From contig CM055107.1 of the NCBI GenBank assembly GCA_029204225.1, positions 755,942 to 819,941 on the forward strand: 64,000 nt of DNA, written 5' to 3'. The notes under the pieces were generated by a model that saw only the letters and a list, made by a program, of their open reading frames with translations, was not told the origin of the DNA and ran no database searches. Of this stretch, positions 1 through 11,211 are shown piece by piece. Made by a program: the position numbers and the translations under genes. Within the stretch, counting starts at the first letter, position 1, and each line of letters begins with the position of its first letter. This DNA is from Diphasiastrum complanatum. Its lineage: Eukaryota > Streptophyta > Lycopodiopsida > Lycopodiales > Lycopodiaceae.

Positions 1-704
1 AAATTTCATGTCATTTCTATCTAAAAATGTTACATAATGTAGCAACTCTAGAAATGCAGATATTCTACAAACCTTCCTCAGCAAATGGAAGAACATTCAT
101 GCTCTTAAACAAACCCCTGACCATTTGCGAGCAATTGAGGCCAGTCTTTCCTTAGGGCCCATGGCCTATAAGTGGTGGTTAAATCTCCAGGAGACTGGGC
201 AGACTCCTCGGTCATGAAAGCCTTTGAGGAAGCTTTCCTAAGAGAATTCCTACCAGAGAATGAACTTGATAGAGCCTGGGAAGCCTGGGAAAGAATAGTA
301 ATGGACAAGTCCCTAATCCAATATATCTCGCAGTACCGAGAAGCAATTTTAAAAATTAAAAATATGGATGATTATCAAAAAATTAGAGGGTTTGTCTGAG
401 GCCTCAAAGATGAATATAAAGTAGAGGTCCAGAGAAACTCGCCTACTACCCTTGAGCAAGCTCTCAGATATGCTCAAATCTATGATGATCCAGTGGGTAG
501 GAAGAGAGCGAGACAGCAGCCCCTTTCTGAGCAGCCTCCTCAGAAAGACTTTCAATTTAAAAAGAAATTTTTAAAAAGAAAGAAAGAAGATAAAATTAAA
601 GGTGAAGCTCCTCAGAACCGCCCTTCACTCATACAGCCCTTAAAACCAGAAGGTATTGAGAAAGCCAAACAAGAACGTTTGTGCTTTGTGTGTATGGGGG
701 CAAG
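1..704 (+). mobile_element. Ty3/gypsy gag remnant
   Basis: Decayed capsid (gag) region of a Ty3/gypsy-type retrotransposon. The conserved WW of the capsid reads near 159-180 (KWWLNLQ). The reading then shifts frame and continues 172-396, has a TGA at 397-399, and resumes to a basic, Lys/Gln-rich tail. The frame stops just after the start of a zinc knuckle (CFVCMGARC), where the sequence joins a copia LTR. The knuckle's His and last Cys are lost, so the copia LTR cuts this gag. The element continues left of the window. It is not functional. The gypsy assignment rests on general gag pattern only. Confidence 0.65.
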
Positions 705-705
705 G

Positions 706-1094
706 TGTTGAAATAAATGCCTATTTTGCCCCTTAAGGCTTGTATACTTGTAACTTGTAAGTTGTGCATAAGACATGGGGGTAAAACATTTATGTACATA
801 GTACACCCCACTTGTGCTAATTAGGCAAGTAAATCAAGTAGGTTAAGGACCCATGTGGGCTCGAGCTAGAATTAGCAAGACACCACCTCTATACATAACA
901 TGCTATATGTAGCCCAAACTTTGGAGGGGTTTCCACGCCCTACTACACTTTGAATATTCATTCATGTTGTGTGAGCTTTGAAGTCCTCTCTCTCTTGCTT
1001 TTGTGTTCTACTCCATAGCTGGTTTTTCTGAAGCTTTCATAGTGTGCTTACTATGCTGTTATGATACTCCATAGCTAGGCCTTGGAATTTGTCA
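706..1094 (+). mobile_element. Ty1/copia 5' LTR
   Basis: A 389-bp segment starting TGTTGAAATAA and ending GTCA, followed directly by a tRNA-iMet primer site. That is the right layout for a plant copia 5' LTR (TG...CA, then PBS). Its first ~300 bases are clearly related, with many substitutions, to the segment at 29465-29830 that follows a copia RNase H. Both share the stretch CTTGTAAGTTGTGCATA. No 3' LTR partner of this copy is visible, because the internal region is broken at about 2030. Confidence 0.8.
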
Positions 1095-1106
1095 TGGTAT
1101 CAGAGC
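1095..1106 (+). promoter_or_regulatory. Primer binding site (tRNA-iMet type)
   Basis: TGGTATCAGAGC directly follows the LTR 3' end. This is the standard primer-binding sequence of plant Ty1/copia elements, complementary to the 3' end of initiator tRNA-Met. The same string occurs at 17645 and 43040. Confidence 0.85.
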
Positions 1107-1521
1107 AGGTTATGTTGCCTGTGGTGTGGTGAAAGCTTGGACCTGTTTTTTATCAGATTCCTGCCATTCCTGGAGAGCAGCTTACCTTTGAGGAGGGAGC
1201 ACTTTTTGTAGGGGCATCTGATCTCTGTGCTATCTGCATGGTTGGAGTACTGTTGGCAAGGGGCGTACAGGGAGCCAAAAAGTTTCTAATTTAGGACCAA
1301 AAAAATTGAGTCTTTTTGGACAGCTAAGACTGTAGGAGGGCGCTTTCTACAGTGGGGACTTCAGTGAAAATTCTGAGTGGATCTTGGACAAGGGCTAGGA
1401 CAGCCATACAGGGGGATAGTTTCAAATCCAGAAGCTGACGGTTATTGAGCAAGTGGCTGCATACCCTAGTTGGGTGGGTGAAAACCCCAGTTTGCCTTTT
1501 GTGTTTTATTTCTATCCAGCT

Positions 1522-2029
1522 ATGTCTAGTCTTGCAGAGAGCATGCTGAGTGAAGCCAGCCGGCTTGATGGCACTGACTTTAGCATATGGAAATTCAAGA
1601 TCAAGAACATTCTTGAAGACAAAGAATGTTGGAAGCTTGTGACAGGTGAGGAGCCTGTTCCAACATCTGAACTTGAACTTAAGAACTATATCAAGAGAGG
1701 GGAAAAGGCACACAGAATCATCAACATGTCAGTGAGGGATAATGTGATTCCTTTAATCAGGTCAGCCAAAGGGCCTGTGGATGCATGGCACATTCTTTGT
1801 GCATTGTATGAGACAGCAAGTACAACCAGGTTTCTCTACTTGAAGAGCAAGTTGTATACTCTCAGAATGGAGACAGGGGAGACAGTTACTGATCACCTTA
1901 CTAAGATTCAGAATATTAGATATCAGCTTTCTGTACTCGGCGAGTCTATTGCTGACAAAGACTTGGTGCCAATAGTTCTGAATAGCTTGTCATATGCTTA
2001 TCAGAACTTTGTGATGATCAATGTTTCAT
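1522..2029 (+). pseudogene. copia gag (UBN2-type), truncated
   Basis: About 169 residues of a Ty1/copia gag polyprotein. It has the usual opening (LDGTDFSIWKFKIKNIL), the mid motif AWHILCALYET and the downstream LYTLRMETGETVTDHLTKI. I chose the ATG at 1522 because homology starts there; an upstream in-frame ATG at 1453 adds only untypical residues. The frame is open until about 2029, where it runs into an unrelated GAAACG-rich sequence, so zinc knuckle, protease, integrase and RT are all missing. It lies 427 bp downstream of the LTR end, as expected for the same element. Confidence 0.85.
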
Positions 2030-2235
2030 GGGCGCATTTCGTACGTTGTTTTGTACGCGTTTCGAAACGCATTTGAAACGCGTATGAAACGTTTGGTTCA
2101 TGTTCGAAACGGGAAAAAAAATTTAGGGTTTTTTTTTTTTTTGAAAATGTGTTTTTGAGGGCTTTTGGGGTTTACAGATGTCATAGAAAGTCTAGTAACA
2201 AGTAGATTCATCCAATTTCATGAGAATGCTCTAGA
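2030..2235. repeat. GAAACG/TTTCG-rich insertion and T-rich spacer
   Basis: Sequence that interrupts the copia gag. It begins with several partly inverted GAAACG/CGTTTC motifs (2037-2110), then a T15 run (about 2130-2144), then a spacer leading to the LINE. The same kind of GAAACG words occur around 16390-16930. No coding potential seen. It may be the end of a foldback DNA transposon. Confidence 0.4.
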
Positions 2236-2237
2236 GA

Positions 2238-2972
2238 ATGCAATTTCAAGAGGAGAAGCCATGTATCTCTTCGGACATTATCAGATATGAGGAGCGGGGT
2301 TATATTCTTCTAGCCGATGACTTTAATGCCCGGACTGGGTCCAAACAGACGGAGTTCCATAGAGCAGAGGATGATCCGCAGCGAATACATGCCATAGACT
2401 GTGATGATCTTGGCCTCCGGCGACGATCGGCGGATGCAGAGGGTCCAGTTACAGCATATGGAGAGCAGATGCTTCAGTTGGGTGAAGCTCATGGATTGGT
2501 CATTTATAATGGCCTGCTGCAGTGGCTTGGTTCAGGTGATTATACTTGTTTCCCACACAGCGTAGGACATAGTGTTGTTGACTATTTCATGGGATCACCC
2601 TCTCTCCTTCCCTCCATTTCATCCCTCTTGGTTCATCACACCACCCTCTCTGACCATTCGTACTTCTCGCTCTCTATTGGCCTTCTTTGCACCTCACACA
2701 CTCGTCCATTAACCCCCACTGTGAAGACTGTGTATCGCTATACCCCTCAAAACACTCCATTGTACAAGGAAGCCCTTTCTGAACTTCTGACTCACTTCCC
2801 TTACGAGCATACTTTAACAGATCAGTCTCTTTTTCTTGTTCGGAGCATCCATACCGCTGCATCCCTCGCTTTTCCATTCCCACGGCCCAAGCACTCACGA
2901 CATTATCGACCACACAATCCATGGTATGACCAGGAATGCAAACACCTTCACCAAGACTTGATCAATGCATGA
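2238..2972 (+). pseudogene. LINE 1 endonuclease, C-terminal part
   Basis: C-terminal half of an apurinic/apyrimidinic-type (APE) endonuclease. Visible motifs are LLADDFNAR (the GDFN motif with G replaced by D), the VVDYF motif near residues 115-120 and the SDH catalytic motif near residue 140. Residue for residue it follows the endonuclease of LINE copy 2. The ORF ends at TGA 2970-2972; the linker to RT continues in other frames. The changed GDFN glycine and missing N-terminal motifs mean it cannot be active. Confidence 0.8.
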
Positions 2973-3171
2973 TGCCACCTTCCCCATCTGGTAAAGGACT
3001 TATCCCGTGTATATCGTAGAACTACTCAAAAAAAGAAAAATGCATATGAGACCTGCCAAGGAAAGAAGATGATGGACCTTCTCTTTAGTTCCTCATCAAA
3101 ATCCTTTTGGAAAAAATTCCTCCCACGAGCACCTCCACCCCGGATCATGGATCTTAGCACATGGGTGACCT

Positions 3172-4821
3172 TTGCCACATCACTATACACTTTCCACGCC
3201 CTCATCCACAGACACCTATGATACATTCTCCCCGGGCATGGTAGAAGAGGCCATCAAACGATTACACTTACATAAAGCCAAAGACATCGATGAACTAGAG
3301 GCTGAACTTCCAAAGTATGCTGCTGACATCCTTTCACCTTTCCTCTCTATCTTATTCAATCGAGCTATCACATCCAGATTCCCCTCCCCTTGGTCCACAA
3401 ACCTTATCCATCCTCTCCATAAAGGCGGTGATCCCATGAAAGTCGACAACTATCGTACCATCATGATCAGCCACCTCTTTGCCAAAGTTTATGGGTCTAT
3501 TCTTCAGTCGGAGATTAGCACAGAGCTGGACACCAGAGCACTTCATGCCATTGGTCAGGTCGGCTTTAGACCAGGATATACTACATCAGATCATATTTTT
3601 ACCTTGAGATCCATCATTGAGGAGGCTAGGGCCAAGAGAGAGCGTGTATACTGCTTCTTTGTGGATTTCCGCAAAGCCTTTGATTTTGTGCCCATACATT
3701 TATTGATATAGAGGCTTCGAGATCGTGGTTTTCAAGAGGATATCATACGAGCAGTTGTGGCATTGTACAGGCGAGTTATTGGACGGATCAGAGTATCAGG
3801 GGTGGTATCACCAGAGGTGGATAGTACGATTGGGGTTAAGCAAGGATGTCCACTTTCACCTACACTTTTTGGTTTATACATAGATGAACTTGAGCAGGTT
3901 ATACAGAGTTCCGGAGGGGAGGGATGTACATTGGGTGACCTCATTATTGCTATCATGTTATATGCGGATGATGTGGTCTTACTTTCGAGGACGAGGGAGG
4001 GCCTACAGCGGCATCTGGATGCACTTCATTCTTTTTGTATCCAATGGGGCCTGTCAGTGAACGTTGCCAAGACCAAGGTTATGGTGTTTAGCACCTCCAA
4101 ATCCTTCATGATACGGCAGGAGCTTCTATGGGATGGTCATCCACTTGAGGTGGTTGACTTCTATACATATCTGGGTGTTGTTTTCTCTGGTCCCACTTTC
4201 AGTATGAGACAGGCAGCGGTTTCCCGGTTACGGAAGGGCTATTCTTCATTGGTAGATCTGGAGAAACTGTGTTTCAGATCACACATTAGGGATGCGGCTA
4301 GTAAGTGCCGACTTTTTGACACTATGGTAGTCCCCTCGGCCTTGTACGCAGCAGAGACATGGAGTACTGGCTTGATGGCCACTGAGTGGGCACACATCTC
4401 ACGACTCCAGATCCATATGCTATCTCGGATGATACGTGCAAAGCCCTCTGTACCACATCATATTATACTGGCAAAGTTTGTTGTCCCCACCATTCAGATT
4501 GAGGCCCTGTTTCACATTGTCACATTCATACAGCGACTAGAGGATCTCCAGGGTGGAGACACGCACTATGCTATAGCAGCTTTGTCATCATCCCGACACT
4601 TACATTCTGAGGGACACTCCTTCTCATGGTATTCTCAGGCTCGCCGTCTCCTTTCTACATTGGGTATTCAGATTACTGACTTACCTGCTGGCACTCATCA
4701 GTATATTCGTGGCCATTTGTACAGAGCGTATCTTCAGAGCACATGGCGAGGTCCACTGAGGACGAAGACTGAGTTTTATCATACACATTTTCTATCTCGG
4801 GATCCGGCTGGTGTCCTATAG
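3172..4821 (+). pseudogene. LINE 1 reverse transcriptase, in-frame stop
   Basis: Reverse transcriptase of a non-LTR element. Landmarks are NYRTIMISHLFAKVYGSIL, GFRPGYTTSDHIF, FFVDFRKAFD, GVKQGCPLSPTLFGLYID and the catalytic LYADDVVLLS near 3958-3990. The frame is continuous except for TAG at 3709-3711 (after VPIHLLI); reading resumes at once in the same frame and runs to TAG 4819-4821. One nonsense change therefore splits the catalytic domain. The thumb region (YLGVVFSGP) is intact. The clade is not settled by eye; L1-like and I/Jockey-like relatives are both possible. Confidence 0.9.
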
Positions 4822-4832
4822 TACTTGGATAT

Positions 4833-5462
4833 TTGGTGGAGAGTATCTCACATAGACTACGGATTGTGATGGGTCAGTTTCGAGTTTCCTCACACCAGCT
4901 AGCCATTGAGACTGGTAGATATAGTAGCACACCGCGAGAGGCTCGGATCTGTGGTATGTGTAATACACACGAGGTAGAGGATGAGTTCCATTTTCTCTTC
5001 AAATGTCCGGCTTATTATGAGATCCGGGGGAGATATTACTGCTTGTTCCGAGATCACCCAGCCACACTCTCTACCTTGATATCATATGAGGATCCCAGAT
5101 GTGTTGCATTGATGATTCGGGAGATGTCAGATTTGAGGACGGTGAGACTAGACACGGACACCCCCCCCTTGTTACAGCTGAGCATCAGGGAGTGCTTATC
5201 TCGTCGGAGACAGAGACAGGAGAGCAGTGATTCTGATGGAGAAGCTGAGATTCCAAATGCTTCCATACATACACGTCAGAGACAGTGTAGACGCCCAGAG
5301 AGACGACCAGCCCAGAGGCCACAGCCCACAGCTCCACGGCAGCAGAGACGACACCGACAGTTCACTCAGAGACAGAGATCTACAGCCCGCCGTCCAGTGA
5401 CAGTTTCACAGCATACTATACACCACTATTTAATCGGTGGAGGGACATCTACTTTATCATGA
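4833..5462 (+). pseudogene. LINE 1 C-terminal zinc-finger domain and basic tail
   Basis: Continuation of ORF2 after a frameshift. It contains a zf-RVT-like Cys/His motif (C-x2-C-x8-H-x4-C type, CGMCNTHEVEDEFHFLFKC), followed by an Arg/Gln/Ser-rich tail of about 90 residues (RRQRQ, RRPERRPAQRPQP) that probably binds nucleic acid. Such zinc fingers sit at the ORF2 C terminus of many plant LINEs. The same domain recurs as a scrap near 6880-7057 and is missing from LINE copy 2. Confidence 0.8.
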
Positions 5463-5577
5463 TGATGGACTGTGACTTTGCTAGCCATCTTCTGGCTTTT
5501 TTTTAGCAGTTATTGTTTCTATAGATGTTTGAGCTTTTACGCTCCTATTGTGCATACTTGACATGTACCTTTTATTA

Positions 5578-5622
5578 GTCTTATATACCTTAGGGTATTT
5601 CAAGGACATTAATAACTTTCTT

Positions 5623-5686
<64 letters not shown>
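5578..5686 (+). repeat. LINE 1 conserved 3' end and (TC)n tail
   Basis: The GTCTTATATACC / GACATTAAT terminal sequence (5578-5613) is followed by three CTTT units and then (TC)n (5629-5686). The same terminal motif, then (CT)n, is found on the minus strand at 37751-37643 and 36276-36196. The microsatellite is therefore part of, or fixed to, the element end. Confidence 0.85.
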
Positions 5687-5688
<2 letters not shown>

Positions 5689-6650
5689 GAAAACTAATAA
5701 ACTGACTTGTCCAGATAATCCGCGATGAGTCTATGCTACCTAAATCAAATGTGTCTACGGACTCTGAGGTGACATGCGTCATTGTGAGTCTCCACCTCTG
5801 CCTTTGCTGCCCCTACCTACTACCCAACCTCTGCCCCTGCCCCTGCCTCTCCCTCCCTCTCCCTCTTCATCTCCATCTCCCTCTCTTGCCCCCCTCTGGC
5901 TGCCTCCAGCCACTCCCCCTCTGCCAATCCCTCATCTGCGATCTCGTACCCTATGAAGGCCCTATAGACTCTACATACTGAACCATAACAAACCATTGCA
6001 TTTCAAGTACGTCAAAACATTGGCTCACCTCAATCAGCTCGGCACCCTCTTCATGTGCGTGTCTCAACATGTGTCCGTTGGTGCTCACAAACACAACCAC
6101 CTGTAATGCCTGTTCCTCCTCTGTGTGATGTGTGGCCCATACAGTCCAGTTCCGCTCATATGTAGAAGCTGAACAGTCCTATGAGAGGACTCTCTCGACC
6201 AATTGCCGCAGGCCACCAGTGTTGCACCCCTACATGCTCCACCATGTCACAGGCCACAATTGATCGACACTACTGATCAAAGGGCCCTAATCCTCGCTCG
6301 AACTTCATCATGGCTCACTCCATGTTCCTGAGCATATTGGCCAAAAAACCCCATCATGCGTCAATACATAGAATTCATTGGTCGTATGCAAATGGATTGA
6401 CTATATATGCGACTAGAAATCCAAGAGTGTAAACAAATACTTGGGCCGACTGGGCCACATGCAATTGGTGTACTCCACCCATCCTACATGGAACTTCAGG
6501 TCGTCCTCACCTTTAGAAGAGCGCCACAAGGGGTGCAACATGTGGCCTACGGCATGGATGGGCTAGTGGAAGTACTCCCAATGAGCCCTAATCCTCGTGA
6601 GAGATCCAATGAAGATCCCACCACAATGCAAGCATCTCCATCTGCGGGTA
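5687..6650. other. Unassigned sequence with C/T-rich stretch
   Basis: Nothing recognisable as a gene. 5790-5935 is low-complexity C/T-rich sequence whose translations are Pro/Leu-rich and not believable. The rest has short open stretches broken by stops in all frames. It may be decayed LINE or retroelement sequence, because a LINE scrap follows directly. Confidence 0.5.
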
Positions 6651-7057
6651 CCTGAACAATGGTGAATACCCATATCGACCTCTGTGAGCTCAACCTCTGC
6701 CCAAATGCCCCTACCAGAGACCGACATCCTATCAGTATGGAATCAATCCTGCAAAAGAAGAACCAAACAAGCAATAACCCGACTTTTATTGGATTCACTT
6801 CTTGGAGTTGGATACAGTTGGTTAAAGGTTTGCCAATTATTCCTCATTATTTGGACTCTGGTCTTTCGCACGGCCTCAGATTCCTTCCGGCGGGCCATCT
6901 CGAAGTTTCTTCACACCAACTTGTAGTTGAGACATGTCATTTTCAGGGTATCCCTTGGGTGGAGAGGCTTTGCCAATTATGTACTCTTGGGGAGGTTGAG
7001 ACATTATCTTCAAATGCCCCATACTATAAGATCGAGGCATGGGCTACCTTTCTATAA
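6650..7057 (+). mobile_element. LINE C-terminal scrap
   Basis: A decayed copy of the region around the LINE ORF2 C terminus. The stretch LEVSSHQLVVETCHFQG (about 6900-6955) and the following CQLCTLGEVE match the order and spacing of FRVSSHQLAIETGRYSS and CGMCNTHEVE in LINE copy 1. The second half of the zinc finger has lost its Cys/His (SSNAPYYKIEAW in place of FKCPAYYEI). Adjacent frames (6684-6926 and 6659-7057) share the homology, showing frameshifts. It is older than copies 1 and 2. Confidence 0.7.
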
Positions 7058-8061
7058 GTGAAGCACTTCCTTAAAATCGGATGTTTGTACCAAATTGGTT
7101 CACAACAAATTTGTAGAGACACTTTCTGTATTCATCCAAATATCAGCATGTGATTAATGTTTTTAGGCCAATTCAGAATCTGCTGATTTGAATCAACAGA
7201 TCCAGCTCTGAATCGGTTTCAGATCTTGAATTCAAGAAATGGATTTCAAGAATATCACATCTATGTATAGGATGTCAAAATTTGTTGGTTTCTGCATAAA
7301 GGATACACACAAGAATTTTTTAATGTAAAGTACAATCGCCCGAGCCTCAATTTTGACAATCAATTCATAGATTACAGAATATAGTTCACAAAGATAATTG
7401 ATAATGGATAATACATCTGAATTACAGGTAACTCTAGCGTAGGAAAAAATAAGGTATTTATTTTTGAGACTGGAATATATCCAAATTCACAAATTTAATT
7501 TGAAAAGTTAGTGATTTCATAAGGTAAAGTTCATAAAAAATATACAAGAAACTCCTGTGTGCTGAAAATTAGAACATTTCTGTTGGAATTCTAATTTTAT
7601 GTGCCATCAGTCATCACTGAGTAATTATGGCCTATACCTTACATGACAACTGTTTGTTATCCACAACATCTAAGTCTACTGTTTGTGATACAAGTATAGG
7701 GTCCATAGACATTTGAACCATGATGGATCTTTGTAAATTAGATAGTTGAAACTGGTCAATGGTGCAAACTGTTTGAAATCTGTTTCAAATCAGCAAGTCA
7801 TAATTCGGTTCTTATTGAATCACAATTCAATGAGACATTACACGTGATCGAGTACACCTTGTTATAAATTAGTGGCTACATGAGTAAGAAACGATACCAG
7901 GTCTCTGGTATACACAAGTGCACAGCCCAAGCATCACCGCAAAGTTGAACAAGATTAGATAGGTCTATCTTGCAACAACAAGCCTATGCAAATTATTGTG
8001 ATCCTTTACACCTGAACATCTTAATCCTTCATAGAGATTGAAGTTATGACAATGAGCTTAC
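7058..8061. other. No gene seen
   Basis: A/T-rich sequence without a convincing ORF, repeat or RNA gene. I looked on the minus strand for further exons of the FAD-dependent gene at 8062-8629 (the expected next block of the family) and did not find them. Confidence 0.5.
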
Positions 8062-8629
8062 GGGGTTGAAATCAATTGCTGTACAATTGTCCACTTCCTC
8101 TTTTTTCAGTATTCCTGCTTTTACAAGCTCCAACAACTCCTTCCTTGATATGTTCCACTCCTGAATACGCTGAATTTTTTCAAAAGAAAATGTTTAGTGA
8201 CACAACCTTAAGTTTGAAGGCTTATGCATATGCTGCTTGAATTTCCAGCACATCTCTATTAACAAGTAGGCCAGCATTCGTTAAAAACTTCTAGTGAGTT
8301 AAGATTACATGTTGTTACAGCATAAGAACATGTGCACATCATAACTGACAGCAAAGTTTACCTAGCTTAAAAATTATAAGCTCTCACCAATTTGCCTGTG
8401 TACGGACTTAATGGCAAGCCATCAAAAAATCAGCTAGTACATACCCCCTGCAGAGGACCTTTCTCAACAATTGCCACTCGTAGCCCTCTCAAAGCCAAAA
8501 CCGTGGCTATGAAGATTCCCAATGTGCCACCACACACGACAACATCAAAAAACTCAGTTTGACTTGAAGCAAACTCTGATGAATGTAGTGGGCAGTTTCG
8601 GCGAGTCACAATTTCTGGAGTATTTGTCA
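8062..8629 (-). CDS. FAD-dependent oxidoreductase, lycopene-cyclase-like (two exons, partial)
   Basis: Two minus-strand exons that join in phase. Exon at 8629-8445 carries the FAD-binding beta-alpha-beta fold: FFDVVVCGGTLGIFIATV with a GxxxG-type turn (CGGTLG) and the closing acidic residue in VAIVEKG. It ends at CAGGGG with donor GTATGT. Exon at 8169-8062 starts after an ATTCAG acceptor and encodes 36 residues beginning RIQEWNISRKELLELV, ending with donor GTAAGC. The order 'FAD motif, then QEWNISRKELLELV' is typical of the plastid lycopene-cyclase-like FAD/NAD(P)-binding family, a different group from true LCYB/LCYE. The rest of the catalytic domain is not in the next ~1 kb on this strand, so this is either a gene fragment or a gene with a very long intron. 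Confidence 0.72.
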
Positions 8630-8712
8630 CTGCATAAAATTCACAATAAAATCAACATCATATTCAAGACGGTTAACAGAATTATATATCTCGTAGTGCT
8701 ACCATTGCTTAC

Positions 8713-8835
8713 CGAACCTATGGATAACATTTTGTCTGAACTCCTTCCTCCTAATAAAGGAACAAAGCTAAACTCTACATGTAAGGATCCAAGTGACGGC
8801 TCTCCTATTGTAGAAATAATATCCATGAACTGCTT
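8713..8835 (-). CDS. Possible upstream exon of the FAD-dependent gene
   Basis: Minus-strand open stretch from about 8835 (after an AAAG acceptor-like site, starting QFMDIISTIGEPS) to a good donor (TTCG|GTAAGC) at 8713. It lies 84 bp from the FAD-motif exon. Using that donor the phases do not fit (phase 0 into an exon needing one base); a weaker donor, ATAG|GTTCGG, ending the exon at 8718 would fit. Further upstream the same frame is open from about 8990 (EEVEHQVNVVDEPHPLPL) but holds a TGA at about 8847-8849. This may be several exons or a decayed one. Confidence 0.4.
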
Positions 8836-8989
8836 TGCACAACTTGATCTTCAAAATTCACTACTGAAGCACAATCGACCACAAGAAAGGGATGTCCTTT
8901 GGTCTGTATCACATCTAATCTCCGCGATTAATGGTAGTGGGTGAGGCTCATCAACAACATTAACTTGATGTTCAACTTCTTCTTGTGTT

Positions 8990-9560
8990 TGTTATATCCA
9001 TTGCTTAATTTACAAATTAAGACACTTCAAATGCTTTTAAACTCGGCAGTATAGATAAAAAGGGTCAGTGGAAACATACAGGGTATGAGTTTTGGCAAGC
9101 TTTTCCAGGTGAACTTCTTTGCGTTTGGAGAGAGCTTTTCCAACACGTGTCATGCTAACCATAATGTTTAGAGAAGCTCTTCATTGATCAAAGCAAGCAT
9201 TTCACTAGAGACCCAAGTCAGTCTTTCTTCTCTATTGTAAATGGCCATGTCTTGTTTTCAAAGATGTTCTTGACTACACGTGTACAAATATATGAACATA
9301 TGTATGTAGGCATAGTTGCAGCCTGCAATCCAGGGGATCACATTCTGGAAATTGAAATGAAGGTTTTCTGGAACGCGAAGACCCAAAAAAAATTCAATTC
9401 TTTTTTCCTTGAAATTCTTTTGGGGGAACTATCAAAAGAATATGTTCCCACAATTTTGAAAAACTTGTAGTCCACCAATTTGCGCCTGACACGGAGACAG
9501 TGTACACACCACCGGCCAGTGTGTGCACGACATTTGTCTCGCCACATCAGCATGTTTCAA
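8990..9560. other. No gene seen; possible 5' region of the FAD gene
   Basis: No convincing ORF. If the minus-strand FAD-dependent gene is real, its 5' UTR and promoter would lie here or further right. I see no clear TATA box that I would defend. Confidence 0.35.
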
Positions 9561-9569
9561 CACATGCTG

Positions 9570-9685
9570 TGCGACACGTGTCAAATTTTTTTTCATCCAT
9601 ACTGACACGTGTCCTGCAGGGGGTATGGCCCGCGTCTGGCCATGCATTGTCACGTTGCAACACGTGTCAATGCATGGGCCATACC

Positions 9686-9760
<75 letters not shown>

Positions 9761-9846
9761 CCATACTGACACGTGTCCGGCAGAGGGTGTGGCCCACATC
9801 TGACCATGACACGTGTTCGGCAGAGGGTATGGCCCACATCTAGCCA

Positions 9847-9850
<4 letters not shown>
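9570..9850. repeat. ~39-bp minisatellite with ACACGTGTC cores, split by (TC)n
   Basis: Repeated units of the form TGACACGTGTCCGGCAGAGG followed by GTATGGCCCACATCTG start at 9602, 9768 and 9807. The last two are exact neighbours (39 bp apart). The first is followed by an inverted partial copy (9650-9690, ending CATACCCTCTG) that leads into (TC)n at 9691-9756. The core ACACGTGT, or close variants, occurs at about 9573, 9604, 9656, 9770 and 9809. Poly-Ser/Leu and Arg/Glu ORFs across it are artefacts of the repeats. Confidence 0.75.
9691..9756 (+). repeat. (TC)n microsatellite
   Basis: Uninterrupted TC repeat of 66 bp inside the 39-bp minisatellite region, preceded by CATACCCTCTG. Confidence 0.95.
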
Positions 9851-11055
<1,205 letters not shown>

Positions 11056-11211
11056 CGCGCCCACCCGCCCTGCTGGCGCTGCTGTCCGCCCTGCTGGCGC
11101 TGCAGTGCTGACCTTCGCACCTGCCCTACGCTGCCCTGCGCTGGTCTGCGCTACTGCGCTGCTACGCCTGGCCGTTTGTCTACACTGTCCTCCATCTGCT
11201 TACCGCCTCCT

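Larger units (their letters stand above)
2235..5686 (+). mobile_element. LINE copy 1, 5'-truncated, with (TC)n tail
   Basis: Non-LTR retrotransposon covering the last part of the endonuclease, the reverse transcriptase, a C-terminal zinc-finger domain, a short 3' UTR and a (TC)n tail. Compared with LINE copy 2 (11054-15115) it lacks ORF1 and the first two thirds of the endonuclease, so it is 5'-truncated, as is common for target-primed integration. The 3' UTR ends GTCTTATATACC...GACATTAAT (5578-5613), then CTTTCTTT and (TC)n to 5686, with no poly(A). Coding lesions: a frame break near 2973, an in-frame stop at 3709-3711 and a frameshift between 4819 and 4833. Confidence 0.85.

Noticed and set aside
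5733-5981. Pro/Leu-rich ORFs near 5.8 kb
   Set aside because: Low-complexity C/T-rich DNA; two overlapping frames are open for the same reason.
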